A DNA stretch of 64,000 nucleotides, taken from positions 144,877 through 208,876 of the forward strand of contig JABURS010000042.1 in assembly GCA_014762505.1 (NCBI GenBank), given 5' to 3'. A program made the translations under genes and the position numbers. Shown here piece by piece: positions 41,535-51,622 of this stretch. A model generated the notes under the pieces. That model was given only the letters and a program-made list of their open reading frames with translations, was not told where the DNA came from and did no database searches. Each line of letters starts with the position of its first letter. Position 1 is the stretch's first letter. The DNA is from Chromatiales bacterium (lineage in GTDB: Bacteria > Pseudomonadota > Gammaproteobacteria > SpSt-1174).

Positions 41535-43250
41535 CTAGGCCTGCGGCCGCTGCCCCTGCCGCATCACCCCGCCGGTGGCCGGGCTGCCGCCACCGTGCGT
41601 GAAACTGTGCGCCAGGTATTCGGGCGGCGCCTCGCCCATGATCTGGTAGAGATTGGCCAGGTGCAGGCGGTAGAGGCGCTCGAAGGCGCTCACCGAATTG
41701 GCCGGGTTGTAGTCGCCGAACCACCAGCACCAGTCCGAGCCCTCGCAGATGGCGAGCTGGCGGGTGGCGCGCTCCAGGCGTTCGCCACCGAGCCGGCCCT
41801 CTGACACCAGGCGGTCGAACACCCGCTTGGCGTCGATGAGCATGTCCCAGCCGCGGTTCTTGTCGGTGTCGCCGATCCAGGTGGAGAAGCTGCCGTACAC
41901 CCAGCTGCCGGCGGTGAGCGTGGCCAGCGGCCGGGGCGCGACCGCATCCAGCGCCGCACTGAAGGTGGTGAGCTCGATGGTCGGGTGATCGGCCAGCCGG
42001 GCATACAGGGCGCTGAGGAAGTAATAGCCGTTGTTCGGGTAGTACTCCCAGGCATTCTCGCCGTCCAGGATCACCGAGACCACGCAGTCCTGGCGGGCGT
42101 CGGCGCAGGCCGTGGCGATGTTCTCCAGGTGATGCACGAAGTCGCCCACCGCATCGTCGGCGTGCCAGTCGGCATACTTGAAGCCGATGGCGTCCGAGAG
42201 GCCGTCGTCGCGGAAGAAGCAGGCGGTGGCGGCCTCCTCCAGCCGGTAGGGGGCGTGCAGCCAGCGCTTGGTCGGGTCGACCTCGCCGCCGTTGACGGCC
42301 TTGAGGCTGTTGGCCAGCACCGTCTCGCCGCTGGCGGCCCAGCGAAAGCCGTGTTCGCCGAGCAGGCGCAGCGTGGCGGCGCTCACCCCGCCCTCGGAGG
42401 GCCAGCAGCCGGCGGGCCGGAAACCGAAGTAGCGTTCGAAGACGCGGATGCCCTCCACGATGTGCCAGCGCACGCGCTCCTCGCCGCCCGGATACTGGCC
42501 GCCGGCCGGCAGCTCCACGCCGGGCATGGCATCCTGCGCGGCCCGCGTATCCAGCAGCAGCGGCATGATGGGATGGGCATAGGGGGTCATGGAGAGCTCC
42601 ACCTGCCCCTGCTCGGCCAGGGCGCGATACTGCTCGACCACGCTGCCCAGCTGTTCGCAGATGATCTGCAGCAGCTGCCGGCGATCCTCCAGTGTATAGC
42701 CGCTCTGCCGGTCCATCAGCCGGGCCACGCGCTCGTCGCGCCGGCGCGTGGTCTCACCCATCCAGGCCAGGTGATACCAGACCAGCAGATCGGCGAGGAA
42801 GCCCTCGTTCACGTAGGCCAGCCCTTCCGGGTGACGCCGGTACCAGCGCACCATGTCGGCCAGCAGCTTGAACTGGGGATAGGGATCGATCAGCCGGTGC
42901 TCGTTGGCGCGCACGCAGGCCTCGGCCAGCACCATGCGGGCAGCGGGCTCCTGCGGCAGCACCGGGTTGGCCAGGGCCGCCAGCAGCGTGTCGCGGATGG
43001 GCGTGCCCTGGTTGAGGTAGGCGTGCAGCTGGCGGGCGTAGTCGTCGATCTGTTCGAGCAGGATGGGCGCGAAGTTCACCACCGCCCGGGCGCCCGGCAC
43101 GGCGCGCAGGTGCGCGGCCATGTCGATGTAGTCCTTGGTGGCGTGCAGGTAGGTCCACGGCAGGTGATAGTCGCCGCTGAGCAGGTCCTGGTACTGCGGC
43201 TGGTGCATGTGCCAGCACAGCACCACCTTCAGTTTGTCGCTAGCGGACAT
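41535..43250 (-). CDS. Glycoside hydrolase family 57 enzyme
   Basis: 571 residues. N-terminal region [13 protein letters not shown] is conserved region 1 of GH57. CWPSEGGVS (about 288) holds the probable catalytic Glu, and [13 protein letters not shown] (about 390-402) the acid Asp. It likely acts on alpha-glucan as amylase or branching enzyme; the class is not decided by sequence reading. Its start overlaps the glgC stop by 11 bases, so it is co-expressed with glycogen synthesis genes. Confidence 0.88.
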   Translation of the reverse strand: MSASDKLKVVLCWHMHQPQYQDLLSGDYHLPWTYLHATKDYIDMAAHLRAVPGARAVVNFAPILLEQIDDYARQLHAYLNQGTPIRDTLLAALANPVLPQEPAARMVLAEACVRANEHRLIDPYPQFKLLADMVRWYRRHPEGLAYVNEGFLADLLVWYHLAWMGETTRRRDERVARLMDRQSGYTLEDRRQLLQIICEQLGSVVEQYRALAEQGQVELSMTPYAHPIMPLLLDTRAAQDAMPGVELPAGGQYPGGEERVRWHIVEGIRVFERYFGFRPAGCWPSEGGVSAATLRLLGEHGFRWAASGETVLANSLKAVNGGEVDPTKRWLHAPYRLEEAATACFFRDDGLSDAIGFKYADWHADDAVGDFVHHLENIATACADARQDCVVSVILDGENAWEYYPNNGYYFLSALYARLADHPTIELTTFSAALDAVAPRPLATLTAGSWVYGSFSTWIGDTDKNRGWDMLIDAKRVFDRLVSEGRLGGERLERATRQLAICEGSDWCWWFGDYNPANSVSAFERLYRLHLANLYQIMGEAPPEYLAHSFTHGGGSPATGGVMRQGQRPQA

Positions 43251-44505
43251 AGCGGATGCTCGTGCCCAGCATCTCCGGTGTCACCAGTACCACCCCGCCC
43301 GGGGAGACATGGAAGCGCCGCGCGTCCTCTTCCGCATCCTCGCCGATCACCGTGCCGGGCGGGATGCGGCAGCCCTTGTCGATCACCGCCCTGGTGATGC
43401 GGCAGTCGCTGCCGATCTCGACATCCGGCAGGATCACCGCATCCTCGACCTGCGAGAAGGAATCGATGCGCACGTTGGAAAACAGCAGCGAGTGGCGCAG
43501 GTAGGCGCCGGAGATGATGCAGCCGCCGGAGACCATGGAATCCACCGCCATGCCGCGGCGGTCGTCGTCGTCGAACACGAACTTCGCCGGCGGCAGCTGT
43601 TCCTGGTAGGTCCAGATCGGCCAGTACTCGTCGTAGAGGTTGAGCTCCGGCGTCACCCCGATGAGCTCCATGTTGGCCGCCCAGTAGGAGTCCACGGTAC
43701 CGACGTCACGCCAGTAGGCCTGGGTGCCCGTCTCCGGGTCGCGGAACGGGAAGGCCATCACGCGGTAGCGGTCGATGATGGAGGGGATGATGTCCTTGCC
43801 GAAGTCGTGGCTCGAGCCCGGCATGTCGGCATCCTTGATGAGCTGCTCGAACAGGAAGGCCGTGTTGAAGACGTAGATGCCCATCGAGGCCAGCGCCGTG
43901 TCCGGCTTGCCCGGCATCGCCGCGGGCTCCTCGGGCTTCTCGGCGAAATCGGTCACCTGCCCGTCGCCGTCCACCGCCATCACGCCGAAGGACTGCGCGG
44001 TCTTCAGATCCACCTCCAGGCAGCCCACCGTCATGTCCGCGCCGGACTCGACGTGATAGGCGATCATCTGGCCGTAGTCCATCTTGTAGACATGATCGCC
44101 CGCCAGGATCATCACGTACTCGGGATTGTGGCGGCGGATGATGTCGAGGTTCTGGTAGACCGCGTCGGCCGTGCCCTCGTACCAGGAGGTCTCGATGCGC
44201 TGCTGCGCCGGCAGGATCTCGACGAACTCGCCGAACTCGCCGCGCAGAAAGCCCCAGCCCTTCTGCACGTGCTGGATCAGGGAATGGGCCTTGTACTGGG
44301 TGAGCACGCCCACCTGGCGGATGCCGGAGTTGATGCAGTTGGAGAGCGGGAAATCGATGATGCGGAACTTGCCGCCGAAGGGCACGGCGGGCTTGGCGCG
44401 CCACATGGTCAGCTGCTTGAGGCGTGAGCCGCGTCCACCGGCCAGGATCAGGGCCAGGGTGTCTCGGGTGATGCGGCTGATGAAGCGTTGCGATTTCAGT
44501 TTCAT
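43240..44505 (-). CDS. glgC: Glucose-1-phosphate adenylyltransferase
   Basis: 421 residues. [35 protein letters not shown] (in pieces, 20-60) is the ADP-glucose pyrophosphorylase start, with [11 protein letters not shown] as the metal-Asp site and a left-handed beta-helix end ([19 protein letters not shown]). It makes ADP-glucose for glycogen. Start at the second ATG (MKLKS) as the usual N-terminus; the first ATG adds 12 residues. Divergent from glgB. Confidence 0.95.
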   Translation of the reverse strand: MKLKSQRFISRITRDTLALILAGGRGSRLKQLTMWRAKPAVPFGGKFRIIDFPLSNCINSGIRQVGVLTQYKAHSLIQHVQKGWGFLRGEFGEFVEILPAQQRIETSWYEGTADAVYQNLDIIRRHNPEYVMILAGDHVYKMDYGQMIAYHVESGADMTVGCLEVDLKTAQSFGVMAVDGDGQVTDFAEKPEEPAAMPGKPDTALASMGIYVFNTAFLFEQLIKDADMPGSSHDFGKDIIPSIIDRYRVMAFPFRDPETGTQAYWRDVGTVDSYWAANMELIGVTPELNLYDEYWPIWTYQEQLPPAKFVFDDDDRRGMAVDSMVSGGCIISGAYLRHSLLFSNVRIDSFSQVEDAVILPDVEIGSDCRITRAVIDKGCRIPPGTVIGEDAEEDARRFHVSPGGVVLVTPEMLGTSIRYVR

Positions 44506-44705
44506 TGGCGATGGGATTCCCGATCTGTCACTGAAGTCCATATGTGCAAGAATGGGGCCGCAGCCACTGAAACTGGCCCGGTAACTGCACGGGATGGATC
44601 TGCCCGGCGCGGCGCCGCGTTCCTGCGAAGCCCTAGTATGGCTTCTTTGCCGCCCCGTTTCTATTACATAATGCTGAACACGCTCAAGGCAGGGATACCG
44701 ACTCC

Positions 44706-46895
44706 ATGAAGGCCGCCCAACCCGCCAGCCGCCTCTCCGACGACGCCCTGCGCCGCCTGCTGGAGGCCCGGCATCACGACCCCTTCACCGTGCTCGGACG
44801 CCACGACGACGCGGCCGGCGCGACGATCCGCGCCTTCCTCCCCCATGCCCGCGAAGCGCGCATCGCCGACCTCGATGCCCCGATGCGGCGCATCGAGGGC
44901 ACGGACCTCTTCGAGTGGCAGGGCGATGCCGACGCGCTGCCCGCGCGCTACCGTCTGCGCTGGCAGGACACCCAGGGCCAGTGGCATGAGCGCCACGACC
45001 CCTATGCCTTCCCCGCCCAGCTCGGCGACTTCGACCTGCACCTGTTCGGCGAGGGCCGTCACTGGCACATCTACCGCGTGCTCGGCGCCCATCCCTGCGT
45101 GATCGACGCCGTGGCCGGCGTGCGCTTCGCCGTGTGGGCGCCGAACGCCGAGCGCGTCAGCGTGGTCGGCGACTTCAACCACTGGGACGGACGCATCCAT
45201 CCCATGCGCTCGCGCGGCGGCAGCGGCGTGTGGGAACTCTTCATCCCGGACATCGACGCCGGCCAGCACTACAAGTACGAGATCTACAACCGTCAGGGCC
45301 AGCTCCTGACCAAGGCCGACCCCTACGGCCAGCACTTCGAGCGCCGGCCGGGCACCGCCAGCCGCATCCCGCCGGAGAGCGGCTTCACCTGGGGCGATCA
45401 GGCCTGGCTGGAGGCGCGCCGTCACCGCGACTGGCAGCACGCCCCCCTGTCCATCTACGAGGTGCATCTCGGCTCCTGGCAGCGCGACGAGCACGGCCAG
45501 TTCCTCGACTACCGCGAGCTCGCCCACCGCCTGGTCGAGCACTGCCGCGAGACCGGCTTCACCCACATCGAACTGCTGCCCGTCACCGAACACCCGCTGG
45601 ATGCCTCCTGGGGGTACCAGACCATCGGCTACTACGCCCCCACCAGCCGCTTCGGCAGCCCGGACGACTTCCGCTACTTCGTCGACCACTGCCACCGGCA
45701 CGGCATCGGCGTGCTGCTCGACTGGGCCCCCGGCCACTTCCCCAAGGATGCCCACGGCCTGGCCCGCTTCGACGGCACCGCGCTGTACGAACACGAGGAC
45801 CCGCGCCTGGGCGAACACCGCGACTGGGGCACGCTGATCTTCAACTACGAGCGCAACGAGGTCCGCAACTTCCTCATCGGCAGCGCCATGTACTGGGTGG
45901 AGGAGTTCCACATCGACGGCCTGCGCGTGGACGCCGTCGCCTCCATGCTCTACCTCGACTACTCCCGCGAGCCCGGCGACTGGGTGCCCAACAAGTTCGG
46001 CGGCAACGAAAACCTCGCCGCCATCGACTTCCTGCGCGACCTCAACGGCACCGTGCAGGGCCAGCACCCGGGCACACTCATCATCGCCGAGGAATCCACC
46101 GCCTGGCCCCAGGTCACCCGCCCGCCGTGGCTCGGCGGCCTGGGCTTCGCCATGAAGTGGAACATGGGCTGGATGCACGACACCCTCGAATACTTCCAGC
46201 AGGACCCGGTGCACCGCAGCTACCACCACGACCGGCTCACCTTCGGCCTGCTGTATGCCTTCACCGAGAACTTCGTCCTGCCCTTCTCCCACGACGAGGT
46301 CGTGCACGGCAAGCGCTCCCTGCTCTACCGCATGCCCGGCGACGAGTGGCAGCGCTTCGCCAACCTGCGCCTGCTCTACAGCCTCATGTTCACCTACCCG
46401 GGCAAGAAGCTCCTGTTCATGGGCTGCGAATTCGGCCAGGGCGACGAATGGAACCACGGCCAGGCACTGGACTGGTACCTGCTGCAGTTCCCCCACCACA
46501 GCGGCATGCAGCGCCTCGTCGGCGACCTCAACCGCCTCTACCGCGACGAGCCCGCCCTGCACCGCTACGACTTCGAGCACCAGGGCTTCGAGTGGATCGA
46601 CTGCCACGACAGCGCCCAGTCCATCGTCAGCTACCTGCGCAAGAGTGACGACGACTACCGCCTCGTCATCCTCAACTTCACCCCCGTTCCCCGCCACCAC
46701 TACCGCATCGGCGTCCCGGACGACGGCGTCTACGAGGAGATCCTCAACTCCGACTCCGCCCACTACGGCGGCAGCAACACCGGCAACGGCCACGCGATCC
46801 AGGCCGAACCCACCCCCTGGATGGGCCGCCCCTGGTCCGTCAGCCTCACCCTCCCCCCGCTCGGCGCCCTCGTCCTGCGCCGCCGGGACACCTAG
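44706..46895 (+). CDS. glgB: 1,4-alpha-glucan branching enzyme
   Basis: 729 residues. Two N-terminal CBM48/beta-sandwich modules ([23 protein letters not shown]) precede a GH13 barrel: [24 protein letters not shown] (nucleophile Asp), [10 protein letters not shown] (Glu), [10 protein letters not shown]. It adds alpha-1,6 branches to glycogen. Length typical of the long GlgB class. The 200-base gap to glgC holds the divergent promoters, not resolved here. glgA is not in the window. Confidence 0.95.
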   Translation: MKAAQPASRLSDDALRRLLEARHHDPFTVLGRHDDAAGATIRAFLPHAREARIADLDAPMRRIEGTDLFEWQGDADALPARYRLRWQDTQGQWHERHDPYAFPAQLGDFDLHLFGEGRHWHIYRVLGAHPCVIDAVAGVRFAVWAPNAERVSVVGDFNHWDGRIHPMRSRGGSGVWELFIPDIDAGQHYKYEIYNRQGQLLTKADPYGQHFERRPGTASRIPPESGFTWGDQAWLEARRHRDWQHAPLSIYEVHLGSWQRDEHGQFLDYRELAHRLVEHCRETGFTHIELLPVTEHPLDASWGYQTIGYYAPTSRFGSPDDFRYFVDHCHRHGIGVLLDWAPGHFPKDAHGLARFDGTALYEHEDPRLGEHRDWGTLIFNYERNEVRNFLIGSAMYWVEEFHIDGLRVDAVASMLYLDYSREPGDWVPNKFGGNENLAAIDFLRDLNGTVQGQHPGTLIIAEESTAWPQVTRPPWLGGLGFAMKWNMGWMHDTLEYFQQDPVHRSYHHDRLTFGLLYAFTENFVLPFSHDEVVHGKRSLLYRMPGDEWQRFANLRLLYSLMFTYPGKKLLFMGCEFGQGDEWNHGQALDWYLLQFPHHSGMQRLVGDLNRLYRDEPALHRYDFEHQGFEWIDCHDSAQSIVSYLRKSDDDYRLVILNFTPVPRHHYRIGVPDDGVYEEILNSDSAHYGGSNTGNGHAIQAEPTPWMGRPWSVSLTLPPLGALVLRRRDT

Positions 46896-46924
46896 GCAGG
46901 CACCGCCAGGGCATTGTTAGGGCA

Positions 46925-46953
46925 TTGGCAGACCCCGGCGAAGGCGCTATCAT
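46925..46953 (+). promoter_or_regulatory. Promoter of tRNA-Ala
   Basis: TTGGCA-N17-TATCAT, near consensus, with a GC-rich discriminator behind it, as in stringently controlled stable-RNA genes. Confidence 0.75.
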
Positions 46954-46971
46954 TACGCCCCTGTACCTCAT

Positions 46972-47047
<76 letters not shown>

Positions 47048-47053
47048 CATCCC

Positions 47054-47092
47054 AAACGAAAAAGGCGCGCCGATGGCGCGCCTTTTTCGTTT
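47054..47092. terminator. Intrinsic terminator behind tRNA-Ala
   Basis: Perfect 18-bp stem with GGCGCGCC core, three-base loop and T5 run; A5 on the other side makes it bidirectional. Confidence 0.92.
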
Positions 47093-47160
47093 CCGGTCAG
47101 ACCATACACCGTGCGGGCCGCGCTTGATCACCCGCTGGCCGGCGTCAGGGTCGGTACGGA

Positions 47161-47589
47161 TTACTGACGGATATCGATGAACGAATATCTCATGTCAGCA
47201 CCCTCCACGAGCTCTTTCAACGGCGTGGCGTACTTTTCATCACCGGCATAGATCAGCCAAACGCCGGGATAGGCCTTCCCCTCCACAGCGCCCTTGATTA
47301 CGGCATTGACCAGCGCGGAATTCCGACCCGAGACGAGCACCTTCCCATCGCTCGATCTAGAAAGATCGTCCAGTGTTCCTCCAAGGCGCGTAGCGTTGGC
47401 GCCGCCCCCCGCCGCGATGGCCACGCCATCGCCAATGGCGCCGTGCGAAGGAATGTCTATGTAGATAAAGTCACCGCCGCCGAACGTGGTGGCCGCCTCA
47501 GCCAGAACGTCCCGCTGCGGCTTCGTCTGGGTGGATGCACACCCGGTCAGTAAAAGGCCGAATACGGCCAGTGCGATATATCTGATCAT
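47161..47589 (-). CDS. Predicted lipoprotein of unknown function
   Basis: 142 residues. Lipobox LLTGC (Cys17) after a hydrophobic N-terminus. The mature part has a glycine-rich stretch (IAAGGGANATRLGG) and VLVSGRNSALVNAVIKGAVEG, suggesting a nucleotide- or ligand-binding-like alpha/beta fold. No family recognised. First gene of the island on the minus strand. Confidence 0.7.
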   Translation of the reverse strand: MIRYIALAVFGLLLTGCASTQTKPQRDVLAEAATTFGGGDFIYIDIPSHGAIGDGVAIAAGGGANATRLGGTLDDLSRSSDGKVLVSGRNSALVNAVIKGAVEGKAYPGVWLIYAGDEKYATPLKELVEGADMRYSFIDIRQ

Positions 47590-47632
47590 TACGCTCTCCT
47601 TGCTAAAGTAATCACTTACTACGTCTCGATCT

Positions 47633-48487
47633 CTACTGTGCTATTCGCTTCAGCGTGCTCGGGTCGTAGCCGCATTCGCGAATAAGCTGCTTATAGTGGT
47701 CATCGATGTTGCGAGTACCAGACTCCCACGCACCTTTCACGAGTCGATTGCAACGCGCCCTCTCACGTTGTCGTGTTTCTGTAAGGCGCTGCTCATATGC
47801 TTCAGCACTAAGATCTTTCAGCTCGATGGATTCGAGCACCGGCCTGAGAAACACCTGATCGATATCAATATCGTAAAGCGGCTTACCGTTTTTATAATAA
47901 AAGCCTGCGCTAAATCCTATGTGATGGTATCGATCATTTCCGATCTCCCAACATGCATACCCTACACCGGAATGTGTTTGCTCATCTGTCACCTCGCGTT
48001 CAGCGTTCCGCTTATAACTATTTGAAGCAATTCTCCAACATTCAAGACTTCCATGACGAATTCTGGTTATGTCACGTTCAACGTAGTCATGTGACTCCTG
48101 TCTCTCGCTCCACTCAACCTGACTTAATGCAAGCCACTCTTCAGGAGTGACAAATGGCTTCCCAATTAGATGAATGTCAGTACCGATACCGAAATGTGCG
48201 ACTTCAGTTACTCCTATGACCTCACTGTAACTAAACCCACCCATAACAGATACTCTCCATCCATCTCTTTGCGTATCATGACTGATCAGGACTGATTGAC
48301 AGGGTGTAAGATCCGACCAGTAACCAGATGGCGTAAAGCGCACGCGCTCTAACTCAACTGTTTGCTCGAAATCAAACCCACATGCGTCACGCATTATCAC
48401 TGTGTCTGGCTTGAAAGGGTTATTAACGACTCCACACCCGACATGAATAAGAGAAACAATACCGATTGCAATGATTCGGGAAATCAT
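47633..48487 (-). CDS. Predicted lipoprotein of unknown function
   Basis: 284 residues. A lipobox-like VGCG (Cys18) follows IIAIGIVSLIH. Several further cysteines (in DACGFDF, LTPCQSV, ECWRI, ACWEIG) suggest disulfides; a charged helix lies at the end. Base composition is much lower in G+C than core genes. The start overlaps the stop of the truncated hydrolase (ATGA), so the two were one transcription unit; it could be the matching immunity or accessory protein (inference). Confidence 0.7.
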   Translation of the reverse strand: MISRIIAIGIVSLIHVGCGVVNNPFKPDTVIMRDACGFDFEQTVELERVRFTPSGYWSDLTPCQSVLISHDTQRDGWRVSVMGGFSYSEVIGVTEVAHFGIGTDIHLIGKPFVTPEEWLALSQVEWSERQESHDYVERDITRIRHGSLECWRIASNSYKRNAEREVTDEQTHSGVGYACWEIGNDRYHHIGFSAGFYYKNGKPLYDIDIDQVFLRPVLESIELKDLSAEAYEQRLTETRQRERARCNRLVKGAWESGTRNIDDHYKQLIRECGYDPSTLKRIAQ

Positions 48488-49072
48488 TGTGCACGCACCT
48501 GACTACCATCGTGAAGTATCAATATCGGCTTCGGATGTGTGTTTCTGAAATGCTCGACTGACGGTTGTTGACCTCCGGCACATGCCACCCCCTGACAAAT
48601 GTAATCACTATGTGGACTTTTATCGCCACCGAACAAGACGAGCGGGATTGATGCAAAACTGTCGATAAACGATACAGGTCTTTCCCTATTCCAATTATTT
48701 CCAAGAAGCGGCATATCTGCTACTGAATCGACGACTCTCGTGCCAAAGATTGTAGATTTCCCATCGGGTCGATTGACCTGAAATACTACCCGACTCTCAG
48801 TTGAATCAGTCGTTTCTTCATTCACTTTAAACCCTGATTCTTGCGCTACCTTAAAGAATTTCGTTGCCCTCACTGGCGCCCCCGACAGCTGAATCGTACC
48901 TGTTTTAGTGTTTGGTTCTCCATTAGTAAAATCCAATCCATCAATCGCACGATAGGTAATCAGCCCACCCTGACTGTGTCCCGCGAGATTGATCGTATGA
49001 TTTTGATCGATGCCTTTTTGCAAGAAACTCTTAAACTGTCGCACATTCCCGGATGCGCCTGCGGGGTCAGGT
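48484..49072 (-). pseudogene. C-terminal remnant of an alpha/beta-hydrolase (lipase-like), cut by the IS element
   Basis: About 195 residues remain. They include a nucleophile elbow GHSQGG (NLAGHSQGGLITYRAID) and, near the end, a possible His in SVEHFRNTHP. The reading frame runs on into the IS end, where a chance GTG adds nine residues. The missing N-terminal part is not found on the other side of the IS. Such C-terminal lipase-like domains occur in large polymorphic toxins and filamentous proteins; whether this was one is unknown. Confidence 0.65.
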
Positions 49073-49102
49073 TGAGGTACCCCCGGTTTTCCGGACACAT
49101 GG

Positions 49103-49969
49103 TTAAGCCAATTCCGACATCATCTCGAAATCGACTGGGGTTGTGAAGCCCAGCGATTGATGCAGACGTAGGCGATTGTAGAACACCTCCATGTATTCGA
49201 AGATGGCTGTGCGCGCCGCGTCCCGGTCTTCAAATACGACATGATGCACCAGCTCATTCTTCAAGTTGCTGAAGAAGCTCTCAGCCACGGCATTGTCGAG
49301 GCAGTTGCCCTTGCGGCTCATGCTTTGCACGATGCCATAGTGCTTTAGCCTGGCGCGATACACGGCGCCGACGTATTGCTACCCCTGATCGCTGTGGATG
49401 ATGAGGCCTGGCTCCGGTCGTCGACGTTTCACAGCCATGTGCAGGGCATCCAGCACGAGCTGCTGGTCGATGCGCTGACTCATGGCCCAGCCGACGATCC
49501 GGCGCGCAAAAAGGTCCACGACAGCAGCCACATAGAGCCACCCACGCCGGGTCGGCACAAAGGTGATATCCGTGACCCATACCTGGTTTGGACGTGTCGC
49601 CGTGAAGTTGCGGTTGAGCAGGTTTGGCGCCACAGGTTCATGGTTGCTGCGTGCCGCATAGGTCTGGCGGAAACGGCGCACGCGCTTGGCAACCAGGCCG
49701 TCGAGCCTGCGCAGTCGGGTTACCCGGTGCCGTCCGCAGGTTTCGCCACGGTCCCGTAGTGCCCTCCAGGTCTTGTAATCGCCATAGTTCTCGCGTGACT
49801 CCTGATGCACCTCACGGATAAGCCGGAGCAGGCGATTATCTTCCTCGGCGCGACGACTGGGGGTGCGAGCACGCCACTCGTAATACCCGCTGCGGCTTAC
49901 ACCTAGCGCAGCACACATGGTGCTCACATGGAATTTATCGCGATGCTCGTCCATGAAGGCGTACCTCAC
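49103..49969 (-). pseudogene. IS3-family transposase OrfB with in-frame amber codon
   Basis: About 288 codons. The HTH-linked N-terminus (ALGVSRSGYYEWRART) precedes the DDE integrase core: Asp in WVTDITFV, Asp in IHSDQG and Glu in NAVAESFF. A TAG at 49379-49381 replaces the Ser codon expected after HSDQG (in family members HSDxGSQY), splitting the domain before the catalytic Glu. A single base change (TCG to TAG) explains it. Normally made as OrfAB by -1 frameshift; the A7 run at 49999-50005 fits. Confidence 0.85.
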
Positions 49970-50262
49970 CTCGATTCCTTGGCAAAGTACAGCGCGGCTT
50001 TTTTTAAAATGTCACGCTCCTCGGTAACCCGGTCCAGCTCACGCTTCAGCCGAGCAATCTCGGCATCCTTGTCACTGGTGGGGCGGCCACGGCCGGGAAA
50101 TGCCTGGTCGCCATGGGCCTCAACCTCGTCGCGCCAGAGGTACAGCTTATTTCGGGCAATGCCCAATTGTCGGGCGATCTCAGCAGCTGGCTTATCGCCC
50201 TTCTTCAGCAGCCGCACCGCTTCGAGTTTGAATTCTCGGCTAAAGGTTTTACGCTTTTGCAT
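49966..50262 (-). CDS. IS3-family transposase OrfA
   Basis: 98 residues. HTH (FKLEAVRLLKKGDKPAAEIARQLGIARNKLYLWRDEV in pieces) followed by a leucine-zipper helix (DAEIARLKRELDRVTEERDILKKAA). The A7 run (TTA AAA AAA GCC) near the end allows a -1 frameshift into the frame of orfB; the orfA stop overlaps a GTG of orfB. Frame intact. Confidence 0.9.
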   Translation of the reverse strand: MQKRKTFSREFKLEAVRLLKKGDKPAAEIARQLGIARNKLYLWRDEVEAHGDQAFPGRGRPTSDKDAEIARLKRELDRVTEERDILKKAALYFAKESR

Positions 50263-50323
50263 CGGACACCTCTCCGGGGCATTATCCCCTTATCTGGGTG
50301 TCCGGAATATCAGGGGTGCCTCA

Positions 50324-50635
50324 TACTGTCCCCGGAATTGCCACAACAAGGTATGGCCAGCCGCTCTGAAAGAGGATTGAAAACGGTTCGGCTTTGGTAA
50401 TGACTAAGTGCGCTGCTGCATCCCACGCTAGGATCGCTAACAAAGCAAAAATACTGGACACGATCAAACGCTTTCGCCAACTTTGAAGATAGGTAGACCA
50501 GATGCTCGGAACAAGGAATGCTACAACCAAAACAGCGAGAGACAGAGCGTGTACTCGGACTGGCGCATTGCTTAGGCCGAGATATACTGCAGAAAGCGCC
50601 AGATAGACAATGCTAGGAATTAGATATCTACGCAT
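50324..50635 (-). pseudogene. Cassette-borne membrane protein, 3' end cut by the IS
   Basis: About 103 codons remain, with three probable TM helices (IPSIVYLALSAVYLGL; ALSLAVLVVAFLVPSIW; LIVSSIFALLAILAWDAA) and PYLVVAIPGTV; its present stop is the first codon of the IS end. It starts a few bases after the R' core of an attC site, the position of a cassette gene. Function unknown. Confidence 0.7.
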
Positions 50636-50643
50636 TCTTAGAC

Positions 50644-50715
50644 GCCTAACGTTTAAGCTGTGCGGCGCAGACGAAGCGTAGCGTAGTTTGCGTCCGAACG
50701 AGCGCCTTGTTATAC
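50644..50715 (-). other. attC recombination site of an integron-type gene cassette
   Basis: On the minus strand GTATAAC...GTTAGGC, 72 bp, with an inner imperfect stem CGGACGCA...TCTGCGCCG. The stop codon of the upstream cassette gene (GTATAA) lies in the R'' box, a common feature of cassettes. Confidence 0.82.
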
Positions 50716-51456
50716 CGTATTTTTCGTTGCCTCATAAATTACGGTAGCTATATAAGAGCCTATTGCGCCCAGGATAATTGCTGAAATGGCAGAAATAACC
50801 ATTGACCAAATTGGATGTTTTTTCACAAATGAAACAATTCTATAAAACAATGGTTTTTTTATTTTTATAATTTCATTTTGAGCTTTTGAGATGGTTTCAT
50901 TCGATACCTTCTCCTTTCGTAGGCGCTCAACACAATCAGGACAGATAATTGGTTCGTGGAGTGAATATATAATATCTGTTTTGATGCCGTTCATATCAAA
51001 TAGGCAACCACGGGTTTCATCATGTGTGAAATTTGTGGCCTCATCATTCAGCGGTATTCGCTCTCCACTACGTTTGTATAAAAAGGTGTAAGCATATAAG
51101 AGCCGAAATACTGCATTTTCTAACGGTATATTAAAGCCATTTAAAATATCTTTAATTTCGTGAAAGGTAAAAACCACTCTGTTTTTACTAAGTCGGCGTG
51201 TATACCAGTTGTACTCAAGAGGAACATTTACAATTGCGATGAGAAAATTGCCTGTAAATTGTTCCGGCAAAACCTGTTCAAGTTTGGCATCAGTAAATTC
51301 CCACCCATAACCATCCGAATCTTGTGTAAGGGAGTAATTTTCAATATCGCCCACGACTGAGAATAGGGCTGACTTCCAGCTTTTGATTTTTCTTTTATCA
51401 AACTCGCTGGGCATATGGCCTATTGTTACTACTGATATTGTTGTCTTATCCATCAT
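50710..51456 (-). CDS. Cassette-borne C-tail membrane-anchored protein of unknown function
   Basis: 248 residues. A soluble N-terminal part of about 200 residues with a zinc-like CPDC pair (ICPDCVERLRK) and a C-terminal TM helix (WSMVISAISAIILGAIGSYIATVIY). AT-rich codon use, very unlike neighbours. Flanked on both sides by attC sites, with a short spacer and GGGAA before ATGATGGAT. No family recognised. Confidence 0.75.
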   Translation of the reverse strand: MMDKTTISVVTIGHMPSEFDKRKIKSWKSALFSVVGDIENYSLTQDSDGYGWEFTDAKLEQVLPEQFTGNFLIAIVNVPLEYNWYTRRLSKNRVVFTFHEIKDILNGFNIPLENAVFRLLYAYTFLYKRSGERIPLNDEATNFTHDETRGCLFDMNGIKTDIIYSLHEPIICPDCVERLRKEKVSNETISKAQNEIIKIKKPLFYRIVSFVKKHPIWSMVISAISAIILGAIGSYIATVIYEATKNTV

Positions 51457-51468
51457 TTCCCTATTAAG

Positions 51469-51556
51469 GTATAACGTTTTGCTAAGGGGCGCGGAGCCGC
51501 AGCGCGGCGGAGCGTCCCAGTGAGCGATAGCGAACGACTTGAGCTAATTGTTATAC
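51469..51556 (-). other. attC recombination site of an integron-type gene cassette
   Basis: 88 bp on the minus strand, GTATAAC and GTTATAC perfectly complementary at the ends, inner boxes AATTAGCTCAAG and CTTAGCAAAAC, and a GC-rich centre. It separates two cassette genes. Confidence 0.82.
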
Positions 51557-51622
51557 GTTTCTTCATGCTATTCACTATAAATGATATTTAGTGTGTGACA
51601 CCACGGGAGCAGCAATTAAAGA

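Larger units (their letters stand above)
49073..50323 (-). mobile_element. IS3-family insertion sequence
   Basis: 1251 bp, ends TG...CA. Imperfect terminal inverted repeats of about 24 bases (TGAGGTACCCCCGGTTTTCC and TGAGGCACCCCTGATATTCC, both continuing GGACAC). Two overlapping genes, orfA and orfB, run leftward. The flanking 3-4 bases (GGT and TAC) do not match, so there is no target-site duplication. The left flank is a gene cut at its 5' side and the right flank a gene cut at its 3' side. Confidence 0.92.

Noticed and set aside
44506-44705. Riboswitch or leader element between glgC and glgB
   Set aside because: No conserved motif recognised; only a weak TTGCCG/TAATGC promoter candidate.
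44664-46793. Minus-strand open frame of about 709 codons opposite glgB
   Set aside because: Val/Ala/Asp-rich shadow of the glgB frame, no recognisable motif.
49070-50327. Target-site duplication of the IS element
   Set aside because: Bases flanking the TG...CA ends (GGT and TAC) do not match for 3 or 4 positions.
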